A stretch of DNA of 64,000 nucleotides. It comes from Acheta domesticus (lineage: Eukaryota; Arthropoda; Insecta; Orthoptera; Gryllidae). Positions 23,171 through 33,764 of this stretch are shown one piece after another (within the stretch, counting starts at the first letter, position 1; every line of letters starts with the position of its first letter). A model generated the notes under the pieces. It worked only from the letters and a program-made list of their open reading frames with translations, had not been told where the DNA came from and ran no database searches. The stretch spans positions 73,954,698 to 74,018,697 of the forward strand of contig JAHLJT010003656.1 in NCBI GenBank assembly GCA_031308135.1, given 5' to 3'. Both the position numbers and the translations under genes were made by a program.

Positions 23171-24329
23171 CGCAGCGGGGCAGTGGGACGCCCAGACGGC
23201 TGCAATGCACTCGCTCGGGACTTTCAGGCGATGCGGAAAAAAAAGCTCCAGATTCATGCATGTGCTCTCGGGTGAATCCTCAACCGGTTATATTTCTTTT
23301 TTTATTTTTGGAAATGCGATATGCATATCAGGGTCGTAGGCAAAATTTTACTTAAGGCGGAGTTCGTCAAGATAGCATTTGACAGAATACTGTAATTAAA
23401 TTGATTTTACTGATTAAACCGAATTTACATTAAATTTCGCGAAATCCTGGCACTTTTTCATCTTAATGTGATAGTGAAAACGAAGGTCTTTACTACTACA
23501 CTTATTTTTTAGAAAGCAGAAGCAAAATTTATTCATTTAAGATCTGCTACTGTCAAAAGTCAACCGTAAGTTGATCCTTTTAATATTTAACGGATTATTT
23601 TTTTAATTTCTAGAAAGATTCCTTCAACTCTCTCCAGCAAGGTGGCTGGTTCCGTTTACAATGACATCAACGGTATAGCGGGATGCTCCCAAGGATTCTT
23701 CCAGTGTTCCCAACTATTGGTATTTCAAATATATTTCGGAAGTATCAAAATCGCACGGTTGTGAAACAGGAGTTTCATAAATGATACGCAAATATTTAAT
23801 AAACGTAATACATCAAATCAAGAAATAAGCGTTAAAAACGAACAGTTAATTTACACATATATTACTTTTTATTATGTAAAAAACTAATGAAAGATTTGTG
23901 ATGAAGTTACGGACTCAAAATTGCGAAGATTCAGAAAGGACAATTGAAGAAATACTCTTCAAAAACTGCATATTGCACTATGTTAGTCTTTTAAAAAAAT
24001 TATATTCGCAACATTAAATTGAAATTACTATCAGTATGAATAAGATGTGCAATACGTATCGTACAATCGTATTTAATTTTCGTCACGTAATGTAAAGCAC
24101 GTAATAAGAAGCAATGTCAACACATAATTCTAAGGAATATGGGAGCATGTATTAATAGTACATAATATCGGGAATTGGAAACTGGTCGCAACGGTAATGA
24201 AACCCATTTTCCAAGCAAGAACGGACAATCCTAGAACCGATTTTATCCTCCCGTACTGAATATAGAAAAGCCATTGTCAGACTACGCCAGAGACCTCTCT
24301 TCCTGGAGGGTGCATTAATTATGTATTTT
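23171..24329. other. AT-rich non-coding stretch
   Basis: No gene or repeat family recognised. Confidence 0.6.
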
Positions 24330-24540
24330 TCTCCCTCCAATCGCCTCCACTCTCCCCGGGTCCGCTGCCCACAGCATTGTTTCACTGCCGCATTCATTAG
24401 GGCCACGGGGAATCGATGCTAATGGGCTGACATTTGTTTTGGACGTGGCAATGGACATTAACACAATAAATAGTTGAATAAATGACACTTTTAATTATTC
24501 GCCTCCGGGGAATGCCTCTGGTCATATTGATTTTGTTTGT
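24330..24540. promoter_or_regulatory. Candidate conserved-type regulatory segment
   Basis: A non-repetitive, moderately GC-rich block with several homeodomain-type words (cattag, gctaatggg, cattaac, ttaattatt) and an atcgat word, set in plain AT-rich DNA. It has no coding frame of note. The composition resembles developmental enhancers. This is inference from motif content only. Confidence 0.3.
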
Positions 24541-25102
24541 GCGATGAAAATCATACAAAAATTTCTTTTCATATTACATTTTCCGATACAATATACATTT
24601 GTCATAAATGAATTCTAAAATATACACAAACATTACGAAGTGTATACGAACATGAAAATCCTGACCTCGTTCGTCATATCCTACAATCATCCTGTGGAGC
24701 AACTTTTTCTTGCATGGTAGTGCTTTAATATGCTGCCAAAATTAAGGAAAAGAACTGACTTGTGTTGTGCCATGTTTTCGGGGCTTTGTTTCTCTGAGTT
24801 TCATTATTACAATTTAAATTCAATGCAAACGTTCATTTTTCTTCTTCGTTCAATTAATCCTGGGGATTTAGATGTACGGCTGAACGCATTTCTTTCAGTG
24901 AAGTCTGAAGCTTCTCGCAATTCGAACTGTATTATTCCTCAGAAATTGCAAGTGCCAGTAATACATTGATGACGTGAATAATAAAGGAGCTGAGGGGTTT
25001 GTACGGTGAGACAGATGATGAACACTTCACTCCTTCCACTTCTTCACTATTTTCACACAAGTCACAAATGTGTCATTTTCTACATTAGCTATGCTGGGAC
25101 AT
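24541..25102. other. Non-coding stretch
   Basis: A 79-codon plus-strand frame (24730-24969) has no recognisable relatives. Nothing else seen. Confidence 0.55.
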
Positions 25103-25590
25103 CACAACCGGTTGGGATGGCTCAGAAACATATTTGCTCCATACGTCTAGTTGTACGGGAAGTCTTCGGGTTCGAGTCCTGAAGGTCGGATTTTCGACAC
25201 ACTATACGTAACAATACGTTGAATTCAATTACTGCCTGGAGGAATATTTTAGCGGGCGGCTTTTGAGATCGGTAGATTCTGTGGTTTCTCCGATCACTCG
25301 ACGATTGCCGGACCGCGCGCGATCTATCCCTCCTCATTCTTGACTTCTCCTCTTCCATTATACAAATAGATTATCACTTACATGTACTGTAATACCCTAC
25401 ATTTTGGAAGACCAGTCAGGACCTTAGAGTTTGTCACGGCGTTGCCCCGGTAAGGAAGATATCTTAAGAAGGAAAAACCTACAAAACGACAAGTCGGTCG
25501 GCGCTGAATCAGGCATTCCAGATGGAAACACCACCACATGATGGGATCCCATGTACTACACTTGCGGAACTAATGACCTCTCGGAAATAA
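25103..25590 (+). mobile_element. tRNA-headed SINE family A, copy 7 (plus strand)
   Basis: Starts with a good tRNA-like head (ggttgggatggctcagaaac as A-box region, gggttcgagtcctgaaggtc as T-arm). It then has cggattttcgacac, gaattcaattactgcctgg, gcgggcggctttt, gtggtttctccgatcac, the TCCTC-rich segment, ttacatgtactgtaatac, a diverged cggcgttgccccgg block, ggtcggcgctgaatc, and ends cactt-gcggaactaatgacc. The tail is cut off by the Tigger-like element whose TA target starts at 25592. Confidence 0.82.
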
Positions 25591-25593
25591 ATA

Positions 25594-26484
25594 CAGTAAT
25601 CCCTCGACATCCGCGAATTCTCTATTCGCGAGTTCCGAACATTCGCGATTAGAGAAATGCTACCGGTTTTAACATTCGCGACTTCAACATTCGCGAGAGC
25701 GTCTTGGTCGTACTTTTTTGAAAGCGAGCACATTTTATTTTCTTTATCAGCGTTATCTGGGAAACGAACACGGCAGACGCCGGAGCTCGAAGTATCATGT
25801 TCTGCAAAAATATCGAAGTTGGAATGTCAATTCACATTAATAGAATAATACCATTGTAAAATAATTCAATTCAGTTGAGTGAAATTGGAGGTAAGGGTTT
25901 TGTCCATATGAACACAAAAGCCATTCAATATCTGTGCAACTCTCATTATAATGACATCACTGAAGAGCACCTTCGGGAAAACATCAACAAAGAAAACCTC
26001 GAACGTAATGAAGTAACAGAAGCGAAACTACGTCCTGGAACCAATTTCAATGTTAAAGCTGTTATTGGCGTTCTAAAACTTAATCAAGCTCTCGTGGAAA
26101 GGGGCATTCGAATATGATCCGAACATGGAAATAACTTCCAAATTTAAGAAAGAAATAGAAGCAGCGACATTTCCATTTTTGGATATTAGAACATCGAGGA
26201 GGGTGATAAATCAAAAAAATAAGCAAATCCTATATTCCAATTACTTTGAACTTTCAAATTAGTTTCAAATATTGTTGTATTTCTTCTCTTTGTGATGTCA
26301 ATTGTGAATTGTTTTAGCAGCTCTTACTCAGTTCTTCTGCAATTGTTGGTTATAATTTTTTTCTCCCTTTTTTGAAAAGCTTTTCGATGTACAGAAACCT
26401 AACCCACCTTTCTTCATTAAAAGATTGACAACATTCGCGAGATTTCTTGGGAACCTAACTCTCGCGAATGTTGAGGGATTACCC
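25594..26484 (+). mobile_element. Tigger/pogo-type element 2, decayed
   Basis: The left end cagtaatccctcgacatccg (25594) is preceded by TA. The right end runs gcgaatgttgagggattac to about 26482, but the final ctgTA is mutated. Ends carry repeated attcgcga(g) words (25625-25695 and 26433-26470), the usual subterminal pattern of this group. Inside, 25875-26117 encodes an 80-residue stretch (DITEEHLRENINKEN and on) compatible with the C-terminal region of Tigger-type transposases. It then breaks at stops, so the element is inactive. Confidence 0.78.
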
Positions 26485-26875
26485 ACTCCCACTGACCCCG
26501 GGCGAACAACGCACGTAGATGACGCGAAACCGTTTATATGACTCAAAGGCCCCGAACTCCCCGTGGAGGGAGCTCTCTTTGTCCGAACGCAGCACCCAAC
26601 CCCTCCCTCCGCGCACAAACCGCCCAACCACTCTCCCCATTTGCCGCCCTCGCGTGCTGTCCTCTGCAGCGGGCTGCGTGGTGGCCGGCCGCAGCGTCAC
26701 GGCTCTCGCACCGCGCCCGGCCCGCCCCCCGCGGCCGTTAGCATAATTAAATCGGCGCAGGCGCGCGAACGAATCAATGCCCGCGCCGCGGCCGTCCCGA
26801 CACGCCCACCTGCGCGCCCGAAAAATTAACACGCGCCCCTTTTTCGCGCTTGTTAAAAAAAAGAATTAAAAAAAA
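26485..26875. other. CpG island with AT-rich homeodomain-type words
   Basis: CpG-dense 26485-26840 ending in gcgcgcccgaaaaattaac and T/A runs. It contains cataattaaatc, atcaatg and attaac words within GC-rich sequence. Frames of 67-117 codons are open on both strands and unrecognised. A regulatory island is the simplest reading. Confidence 0.6.
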
Positions 26876-27374
26876 GGACTGCTCAAAAATTCCGCTTAAT
26901 CCACTCACGGGACAAAAGCGAACGGTCGTGCTGTGTGGTACAGCACCGCCCTCTGTTTTTTCAATCTTGCGGTTGCCTGCAGTTTTTCTGGTATTTTACT
27001 TAGAATTGAGTGTTTAAAAACTGCCGATAAAATCGGGACTTTTTTTTTAAAAAAATAGTGGAACCTCGTTATCTTTAATGAGAAGGAAAAATAAAAATAA
27101 TCTAGTTAAGGAATGTTATGACATACCGACGTTTGAGTACATCCGAACAAACGAGTGTATGAGGAAGGCGACGGGCATTTAATACACTTTTATATATCAA
27201 GGACTTCGAGTACATCGTGGACGAGCAATCGATTTGACATGCAGGCCGGCCGCTGACCGGGATGTGGCGCATAAGAATCGGGGCGATGGACTGATGACAG
27301 TAGGAAGCTGAGTGGTGACTGGGAGGGAGGAGTTGTGGGTGGAATTTGCGAAAGATCCACGTGTGGAAGGGATT
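26876..27374. other. Non-coding stretch
   Basis: AT-rich, then mixed from 27100. A 91-codon minus-strand frame (27102-27377) has no recognisable relatives. Confidence 0.55.
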
Positions 27375-27915
27375 CAAGAAGGGTGGTGACTATGAGGGAC
27401 CCGGGTGTTGACTTCTACAGACCCAGGTAGTTACTGCAAGTCATCCGGGTGGTCACTGTGTGACCGCGGGTGGTCATATGAGACCCGGTTGATGACCATC
27501 ACGGAACCCTAGTGATGACTGCGAAAGCCGCGGGTGGTGATGCGAGACCCTGCTGGTGACTACGAGGGACCCAGATGGTGAGTTTGAGGGACCCGAGTGG
27601 TAAATCCGAAGCTACCGGGTGGTGTCTACTAGGAATCCGCGTAGTGACTGCCAAAGCCGCGGGAGACCCGGATGGTGAGCACGATGGATCCGGATGATGA
27701 CTACGAGGGACCCGAGTGGTGGCATCGAAGCACCCAGGTTGTGTTGCGAGATCCGGTTAGCGTCCACGATGGAGCCCTAGCGATGACTGCGTGACGAGGC
27801 TCCCGGGTGGTGTCTACGACTGACGCGGAGAGCGAGTACGACGGAGAATACGGTGGTCCCGGGCGGTGACTACGGCGGTCCCGGACGGTGTCTACGACGG
27901 GCGCGGGTGGTGACC
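27375..27915 (+). repeat. Decayed ~22-bp minisatellite (gactacgagggacccgggtggt type)
   Basis: More than twenty loosely conserved units based on gggacccgggtggtgactac are spread over 540 bp, with unit lengths drifting by several bases and many substitutions. Recurrent words are ggtgactacga, gggaccc and gcgggtggt. No coding frame survives. It is far more diverged than the 22-bp array at 41.3 kb. Confidence 0.85.
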
Positions 27916-27949
27916 GATCGGCATCCCGAAGGCCAGAAAATGGTCACAG

Positions 27950-28215
27950 ACTGGCCGGGAAAGGTGTAAGGCGCTAGGCGGGGCGGGGGCGGGGCAGACG
28001 GCGTGAGCGCTGAAAGCCTTGCAAGGCACTTGCCCTCCGCGCCCTTTCCGCACCTCTCAGACCGCCCCGTGAGCGCTATTTATTTCGCCCGGGGCTTTCC
28101 GGCCTCGCCGCGCATTTGTCATCCTTTCCGAATTTAAATATATTCCAGATCCATATCGCTGCGTTGGGCCCGCGCGAAGGAAGCGCGCGGCGTTAATGGA
28201 TTCGGCGAAGGCGTA
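27950..28215. other. CpG island
   Basis: Opens with ggcggggcgggggcgggg-type GC boxes at about 27977-27995 (Sp1-like) and continues as unique GC-rich sequence to 28215. AT words ctatttatttc and aatttaaatatatt lie between GC blocks. No open frame of note. Confidence 0.65.
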
Positions 28216-28736
28216 GGTGCAGGCGGTGGAAAGAGTTAAAAAGGTGGAGGAGCAATAGCAAAGGCAAGAGGGCGAAGATCAATGAAACTGAAAAAGTATG
28301 CAATTAATTGAAGAACTCATATGACTTATCTAGCCTGCGGGGGAAATGAGCGGCATTTCATTTTCATCCCTGTGATCTTTAAATGTCGTCATGAAATTTC
28401 GCTTCCAATGTGATGCATGGATTTCGAGCGTAAGCAAAATCCATTAAACGAAATCGAAATGGTTCCGGAAATTTCATTCGAAGTTTTATTAATAAATGAA
28501 ATGCCAGAAAATTGTGATGTGTGATATATAATGAAACACGAGTATAATTCTGCAGTCGGTCCTGGGAATTTTGTTTAAAACACTTAATTGCAATGGTTAA
28601 GGTGTCAAATAGTCGAACATTGAAGTTCCCATGATCGTAGCCATTCGAAACTGTTCGAAACTGATCGAAGCTATTGGAAATTTAGGGGAGGTGGATTATT
28701 AGTTTTACGTCGAAAATTATTACAATTTCCAAAAAT
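28216..28736. other. Non-coding stretch
   Basis: No gene seen. Local repetition of attcgaaactg/gttcgaaactgatcgaa occurs near 28643-28672. Confidence 0.6.
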
Positions 28737-29265
28737 CGGCATCGCTGACTGGGAGGTTAAAGATCTCTCAAGTCCCGGTCAGTGGCAGATTTTCGACACT
28801 CTTCAGCTAGGACGAATTCAGCTAATGTCTGGCAGAGAATCCTAGCGGCTGGTTCCTCTGGTCGGTACTTTTCCGGTTTTTTTTTCTATCAATACCAGGC
28901 GAATACTGCAGCAATACCCTAACAGATATCACAGCGCGCGCGAACTTTCCTTTCTCTTTCATCCCCTACGTACTTACGTACTTACACTTTACGTACATCC
29001 CCTTTACGTACTTACACTTACATGCACTACATATGTCGAGAGACCGGTCGGGAGCTTACAGCTTGTCCCGGCTGCGGCGGTGCCCCGTAGGGGGAAATAC
29101 CTGGAGGTGAAAATACCCCGCCAAGTCGGTACAGGTAGGTCGGCACCGGATCTCATTCTCCATCGGGGAAGAACGCCGCCATATCCAAGGATAAAACATT
29201 AATAATACTAACGGGATTAATAAACATAGCTGTTGACGGGCCCGGAAACAATCAATCCAGCAATC
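28737..29265 (+). mobile_element. tRNA-headed SINE family A, copy 8 (plus strand)
   Basis: The order of blocks is complete. The head is decayed (gactgggaggttaaagatct, tcaagtcccggtc), followed by cagattttcgacac, gaattcagctaatgtctgg, agcggctggttcctctggtc, a C/T-rich centre, a locally duplicated acgtacttacactt segment (28966-29020), gagaccggtcgggagcttac, ttgtcccggctgcggcggtg, gtcggcaccggatctcat and cggggaagaacgccgcc. It ends gttgacgggcccggaaacaatcaatc. Length is about 530 bp. Confidence 0.82.
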
Positions 29266-29309
29266 AGAGGCAAAAAAATTGTCACTGGCCTGAACCGACT
29301 AGTAACTGT

Positions 29310-29512
29310 CCCCGCAGAAGTACCGTGGGCGGGTGCGGGGCGCACCTGACCAGCCGGTGAAAGGGGCGGCGTGGAGCCGCAACGCGCCGGTGACGCAACG
29401 GGCACCGCCGGCTCCAGGCAGGCTGCCAAGCGCGCGCATTCCGCTGCACACCACTCACTTCACGCGTTGGGCAAGGCCCGGGGGATTCCAGGAGGCGCGC
29501 TTGGCCAGTCGG
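29310..29512. other. CpG island
   Basis: Short GC/CpG-rich block starting about 45 bp after the SINE tail. Frames of 60-84 codons are unrecognised. Confidence 0.55.
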
Positions 29513-30604
29513 TGTACTATGTACCCATGTGCCCTTGCTACTTCCGCAACTAATGTTTTAATCGAAGTATACCAAATTTATTATTAAATATTGTTTTCAC
29601 ACAACAATTCCGTACTTGTTAAACTATTTACATATAATTATTTAAATGCTCCATTCACATTTACAAGCATTAAGTGTTAATGTAAAGATGTGATAAATGG
29701 TTGTGTCTGACTAGCAACTGGCACAAATATTAACTGGCCAGCTTGGGGCAGGCACCCTCACCGGAAAACGATTAAGCCGGTTAAACCGTCTTTCCCTTAA
29801 TAGCATTCAAGCAAGCAATTCAAGCAGAGCTGAAATCCTTTATGTAGTTAAAAAGCATAATCATTAGCCTACTTTATGTCAATACGAGTACATGTGTAAT
29901 TAAGAAAACGTATCCTGAAAGTGCTTCCTTTTTAAGGAAAAAACTCAACACGTGTTGCTCTAGGCTACTGTAGTTGCAGTGCATAATTGCAGTACCTTTA
30001 TGTACCCAAGTATTAGGTGCAATTGAACCCGCAATGAAATATCACATTCGACATAGTTCAGAACATACAAAAACATCTCTCCTCAGTTCTGCATAGTTAT
30101 TTACATTTGTCGAGGTTTGTGAAATTCCTCGTCCTACATGCAGTGCGTATAATAACTTACACACACCTGAAGACGTGTTCAATACAATAAAACACGTAAC
30201 TAAATATAAAATTAACTCAGGTGCCTAAAATAATTATTAACTGCTCGTTTCTATCAAAACATTAATACTTCTAAAAATAAGATAAGTAAAAACAGTAGAG
30301 TTGCGAGTCATCCGCGATTCCGTGCAATCCTAGATGAAAAAAGTAAAGCTTGATGTGTGCCAAGTCATCAAACAAGCGGCTATAATCAAGAGCTGACTCT
30401 TGAAGGGTTGGCAACACTGCGTCGAAGGTCACGTGTGAGGTGGTCGGGGTCAGTGCCAGTCTGTTACATTGTTGTTCCGGTTTGCACTCATGTATGTGTG
30501 TATCCGCAATTTTATACTACAATAGTACACATTAAATTTGACTTCATATTTGTTATGTTTGTTATGTTAAATTTCTTATGCATTGTAGTTGAACATTGTT
30601 ACGT
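29513..30604. other. AT-rich non-coding stretch
   Basis: No supported feature. A 94-codon plus-strand frame (30357-30641) runs into the Tigger-like end and is not called as a gene. Confidence 0.55.
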
Positions 30605-30690
30605 GTTTTCCTTGTTTCCGTATAATCCGAGTTGTTTGTAATCCGAGGTACCGTCGGCCCCAATTACCTCGGATTATCGCCTTTTTACTG
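30605..30690. mobile_element. Tigger/pogo-type terminal sequences, back to back
   Basis: taatccgaggta (about 30639-30650) and tacctcggatta (about 30665-30676) are perfect 12-bp inverse copies around a GC-rich spacer. A further ataatccgagttg precedes them. Tigger-type ends normally read cag..acctcggatta inward, so this looks like the right end of one element followed by the left end of another. No transposase remnant is visible nearby. Confidence 0.5.
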
Positions 30691-32084
30691 GATTCCTTTG
30701 ATAGCGGTATTCCTTTGATAACGCCCACTCTCCACTCGTAATCGGAGGACTGAAGTGTCGGTAGAGTAGTAAAAGAGGTCTGGCTTGAAGGGATGTGTAG
30801 CAACGCAAGTGCGAAGAGGACGTCGGTCGGCAGGAGGGGGAAAGCAGTGTTCCACACCACGCCAGGCCAAAATGCGTATACATCCGTATCTGCCGCCTCG
30901 CGTGACTAACAGGTGTTGTGTCGACGAAAATTATCAATACATTATCGGGCTTTCGAAAGGTTAAAAAAGAATCAGACTTCTGAAATACCCGGATGTAAGC
31001 GAACGTTACCCTAAATGTGTGACCATGGATTTTAGTTCACGGTAATGCTGGTCAGGCAAATAAGTAAATAAATAATTGAAAATAAAAAGGTCAAGATGTG
31101 TGAATTGTTAACAACTTACTTACATCTGGCTGTTACGTATGAATCTGTGTATACCTATACACATGGGTTAGTATCTGGTTTAAAGTATTGTTATCGTAAC
31201 TAGCTCCGGAAAAAAGAAATTGTAAACATCAATCAGCGTATGAACTTGTTATTACTAACAAGTGTAAATGTGTAACATGAAATGTGTAAATGTGTGTAAA
31301 TAACATGTAAACCACATAAACGCATACATGTGAGTATGGCATCTACAGTTCTAATGATTGAGTCGAATGACTCAGAGTACTGTATGGGATAACCTATAGG
31401 ACATATAAAGGAATTGCCACGTAATGGTCAATAAAGTAAGATTATCATCCTCGTGATTCTGAGATGCATGCTCCTATCACCTCGTCAGCAACGTGAACGA
31501 ACTCTATAGGAAAACTTTGTTTCTTTGACGCTAAATAAATAAAGACGACCTTCGAATGTTAATGGATGACTCAAAACACGTTTGGATGTTTAGATTACAT
31601 ATCGTTACTAAAGAAATACACATTACAAATTAATATTAAATAACGAAATGTAACTAAATATTCTAGTTTATAAATAAATACGTTAGAAAATACTTGAGTA
31701 CGCTTGCATGAGATAAAAATGCCATTTTCTAAAGATTACATTTTCAAATTTACCGACTTCAAGAACAACAACATTAAATTTCCAACTCTCCTTTGATTTA
31801 CTACTTCCTACTGTCAACCCATGGAAGCACCAAGCAGGTAAAACGCCATTGGGGAATATGAACGCTCAGTCACAGAACATCATGCAGGCAGCCAATTTCA
31901 TTTAACGAAACACTGTTCGCGCTCGACAAAACAAGGAAATTTAACTTCACGAATTTTCCTTTCCAGGAGTGCAACAGACAATACTGCAATCTATAGCTTC
32001 CGAACAAAAAATAAAAATAAAAAAAACTACGCTTTCACGAACGCTCAGTCTTCGCTTGTGAAAAGCAGACAGTTAACCGCAGCA
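30691..32084. other. Mostly AT-rich non-coding stretch
   Basis: No gene recognised. Around 31400-31440 ataaaggaattgccacg and caataaagtaag look like LTR promoter or polyadenylation words, but no LTR boundaries or target duplication could be fixed. Confidence 0.5.
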
Positions 32085-32390
32085 GCGAGCAGGGGGAGAC
32101 CAGCAACTGTAGACCACGCCCCCCTCGCGATCTGCCAAGAAAACTTCCCGCAAACAGCGTCTCCCCTGCTCCCCGCCGGCGGGTAGGCAGCGCTTTCCGC
32201 GACGCTGCACGCGGGGGCGGCGGTGGAGAGGGAGGGGCTGGGGGTGAGGAGTGGGGGGGAGGGGCGTCTGTCACAAAGACGCCGCCTTAAAACAAATTGC
32301 GGCCGCCGGCGGCGCTGCGAGCGCACACTCGGATGATTCGTTCCCTCGCGCGGACGCCGCGCGGCAGTGGGGTGAGAGATGGGAAGGGTT
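32085..32390. other. CpG island
   Basis: CpG-rich with a GGGGAGGGG-type centre (32225-32265) and a ggcggccgccggcggcg-like core near 32280-32315. Open minus-strand frames extend through it from the neighbouring G-rich block and are composition-driven. Confidence 0.7.
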
Positions 32391-32396
32391 TGGGGG

Positions 32397-32593
32397 GCGA
32401 GACAGTACAGTAAGCGGAGTAGGGGGATGAAGGAGGGGAAGATGCTGAGAGGACAGTGGGGGATGGTACGGAAGGAGACATGCGAGGAGGACATGAGAAT
32501 GTAGTGGGGGTGGGGAGAGGGTGCGCTGACTGGAGAAGAATGGAGTGAAGTGAAGCGGGGATAGTTGGAAAAAGATTGAATGAGGTGGGGTTG
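32397..32593 (+). repeat. Long direct repeat, copy A (partner 33577-33764)
   Basis: Starts gcgagacagtacagtaagcg and contains gagtagggggatga, acggaaggagacatgcgagg, acatgagaatgtagtggggg, ggagaagaatggagtgaagt and ggggatagttgga in the same order as copy B. Identity is roughly 90%, with small indels. The unit is G-rich and non-coding. Confidence 0.9.
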
Positions 32594-33160
32594 CGGGGCG
32601 GGGCGAAGTGATATGAAGTTGAAGTGAGGCGGGGAGGAGAGCTGAACAGTGAGAAACGGCGCTGGGCGGAGCGGACAGACAGGAAGCGGGTCGGGGTGAA
32701 GCTGGGCGTGCGGGGCGGAGCGAAGCGAGGTTGGGCAGCAGTGGCGGGCCGAGAGAGCCGAAGCAGCGCGAGGGAAGGCTTCTGGGATGATATAAGGCAA
32801 GTAGGAGCAAGGCCGGAGGTTGCTTGGCACGGTGGGGCAAAGCGAGGTGGGACGAGATGTGGCGGGGACAGACGTGGCGGGGATAAACGTGGTGGGGACA
32901 GACGTGGCCAGGACAGACGTTGCCGGGACAAACGTTGCGGGGAAAGACGTTGCCGGGACAGACGCAGCGGGACAGAAGCAGACCAACGTGAGCCAGGGCA
33001 AGAACGATACGAGGTCGAGGGTAGCCGGATGAAATGTGAAGGGGCGGAGAAGTGGAGGGAGGAATCATGAAGCGAAGCAGAACGAGGTGGAGAAGAACGG
33101 GTCAAATTAGCGAAACCACCAGTAGCATAAATGTCTTTCTTCTTGTCCAGCAATAACGAA
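32594..33160 (+). repeat. G-rich block with a 15-bp tandem array
   Basis: Within 32849-32982, seven to eight units of gggaca(g/a)acgt(g/t)gc(g/c) run head to tail with few changes. Fifteen is a multiple of three, so all frames stay open: plus translates as VAGTD-type pentapeptide repeats, minus as VCPGN/VCPRH repeats. No homology, start context or splice signal supports a gene. The remainder is G-rich gcggagcgaag-type sequence. Confidence 0.85.
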
Positions 33161-33455
33161 ACGAGGGGTGGGGTGCGGGGAAGATAGAGCCGAAACTGGA
33201 AGCGGTTGGAAGGAACTGGATGAGAAGAAAACGGGGAAACGCGAGTCGGGAGGGATCCGCCGGGGCGGGGAGGGGTAATGGCGAGGGAAGGAGAACCCCC
33301 AGCCCCCGGGCCGCGGCAGAAGACAGCGGAAAACGGTGGCAACGGCCGGAGCAGCCGTTCCGCCGCTTCACTGCTTCGCCCTCCGAAGCGGCCCCGCCCC
33401 CGAAGCTGCGCCGCGAACTTCCTCGGAGGAGCACGCGCTCAAGGGACCTCGAATG
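33161..33455. other. CpG island
   Basis: CpG-rich segment between the two long direct repeats. Overlapping frames of 78-123 codons exist on both strands, none recognised. Confidence 0.65.
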
Positions 33456-33576
33456 ACTTACGGCACGACGCAAATCCGACTATTCCTCCTAGCAAATACG
33501 TGTCGCTGAACCCTAGAACAATAATACTTTTACCTGGTACGCTACCACTAAATATTCATACGGGGGGGGGGGGAGC

Positions 33577-33764
33577 GCGAGACAGTACAGTAAGCGGAGT
33601 AGGGGGATGAGGGAGGGAAAGATGCTGGGAGGAAAGGTACGGAAGGAGACATGCGAGGAGGACATGAGAATGTAGTGGGGGTGTGGAGAGGCTGCGCTGA
33701 ATGGAGAAGAATGGAGTGAAGTGAAGCGGGGATAGTTGGAAAGAGATCGAAGGAAGTGGGGTTG
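33577..33764 (+). repeat. Long direct repeat, copy B (partner 32397-32593)
   Basis: Same blocks as copy A. It lacks about ten bases that copy A has after gatgctg(g/a)gagga (the agtgggggat part). It is preceded by a run of 12 G at about 33562-33573, which may reflect slippage at the breakpoint. Starts of the copies are 1,180 bp apart. Confidence 0.9.

Noticed and set aside
31081..31500. Solo LTR suggested by tataaagg and caataaag words near 31400
   Set aside because: No TG..CA boundaries with a target duplication and no second copy in the window.
32045..33342. Minus-strand open frames of 265-351 codons
   Set aside because: They overlap in different frames, are Ser/Pro/Leu-rich repeats, and run through G-rich tandem DNA and the direct repeats; open on plus as well. 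Composition artefact.
33562..33573. G12 run as a sequencing artefact or element end
   Set aside because: Homopolymers of this kind occur elsewhere in the window (4681, 61195); nothing distinguishes error from real slippage.
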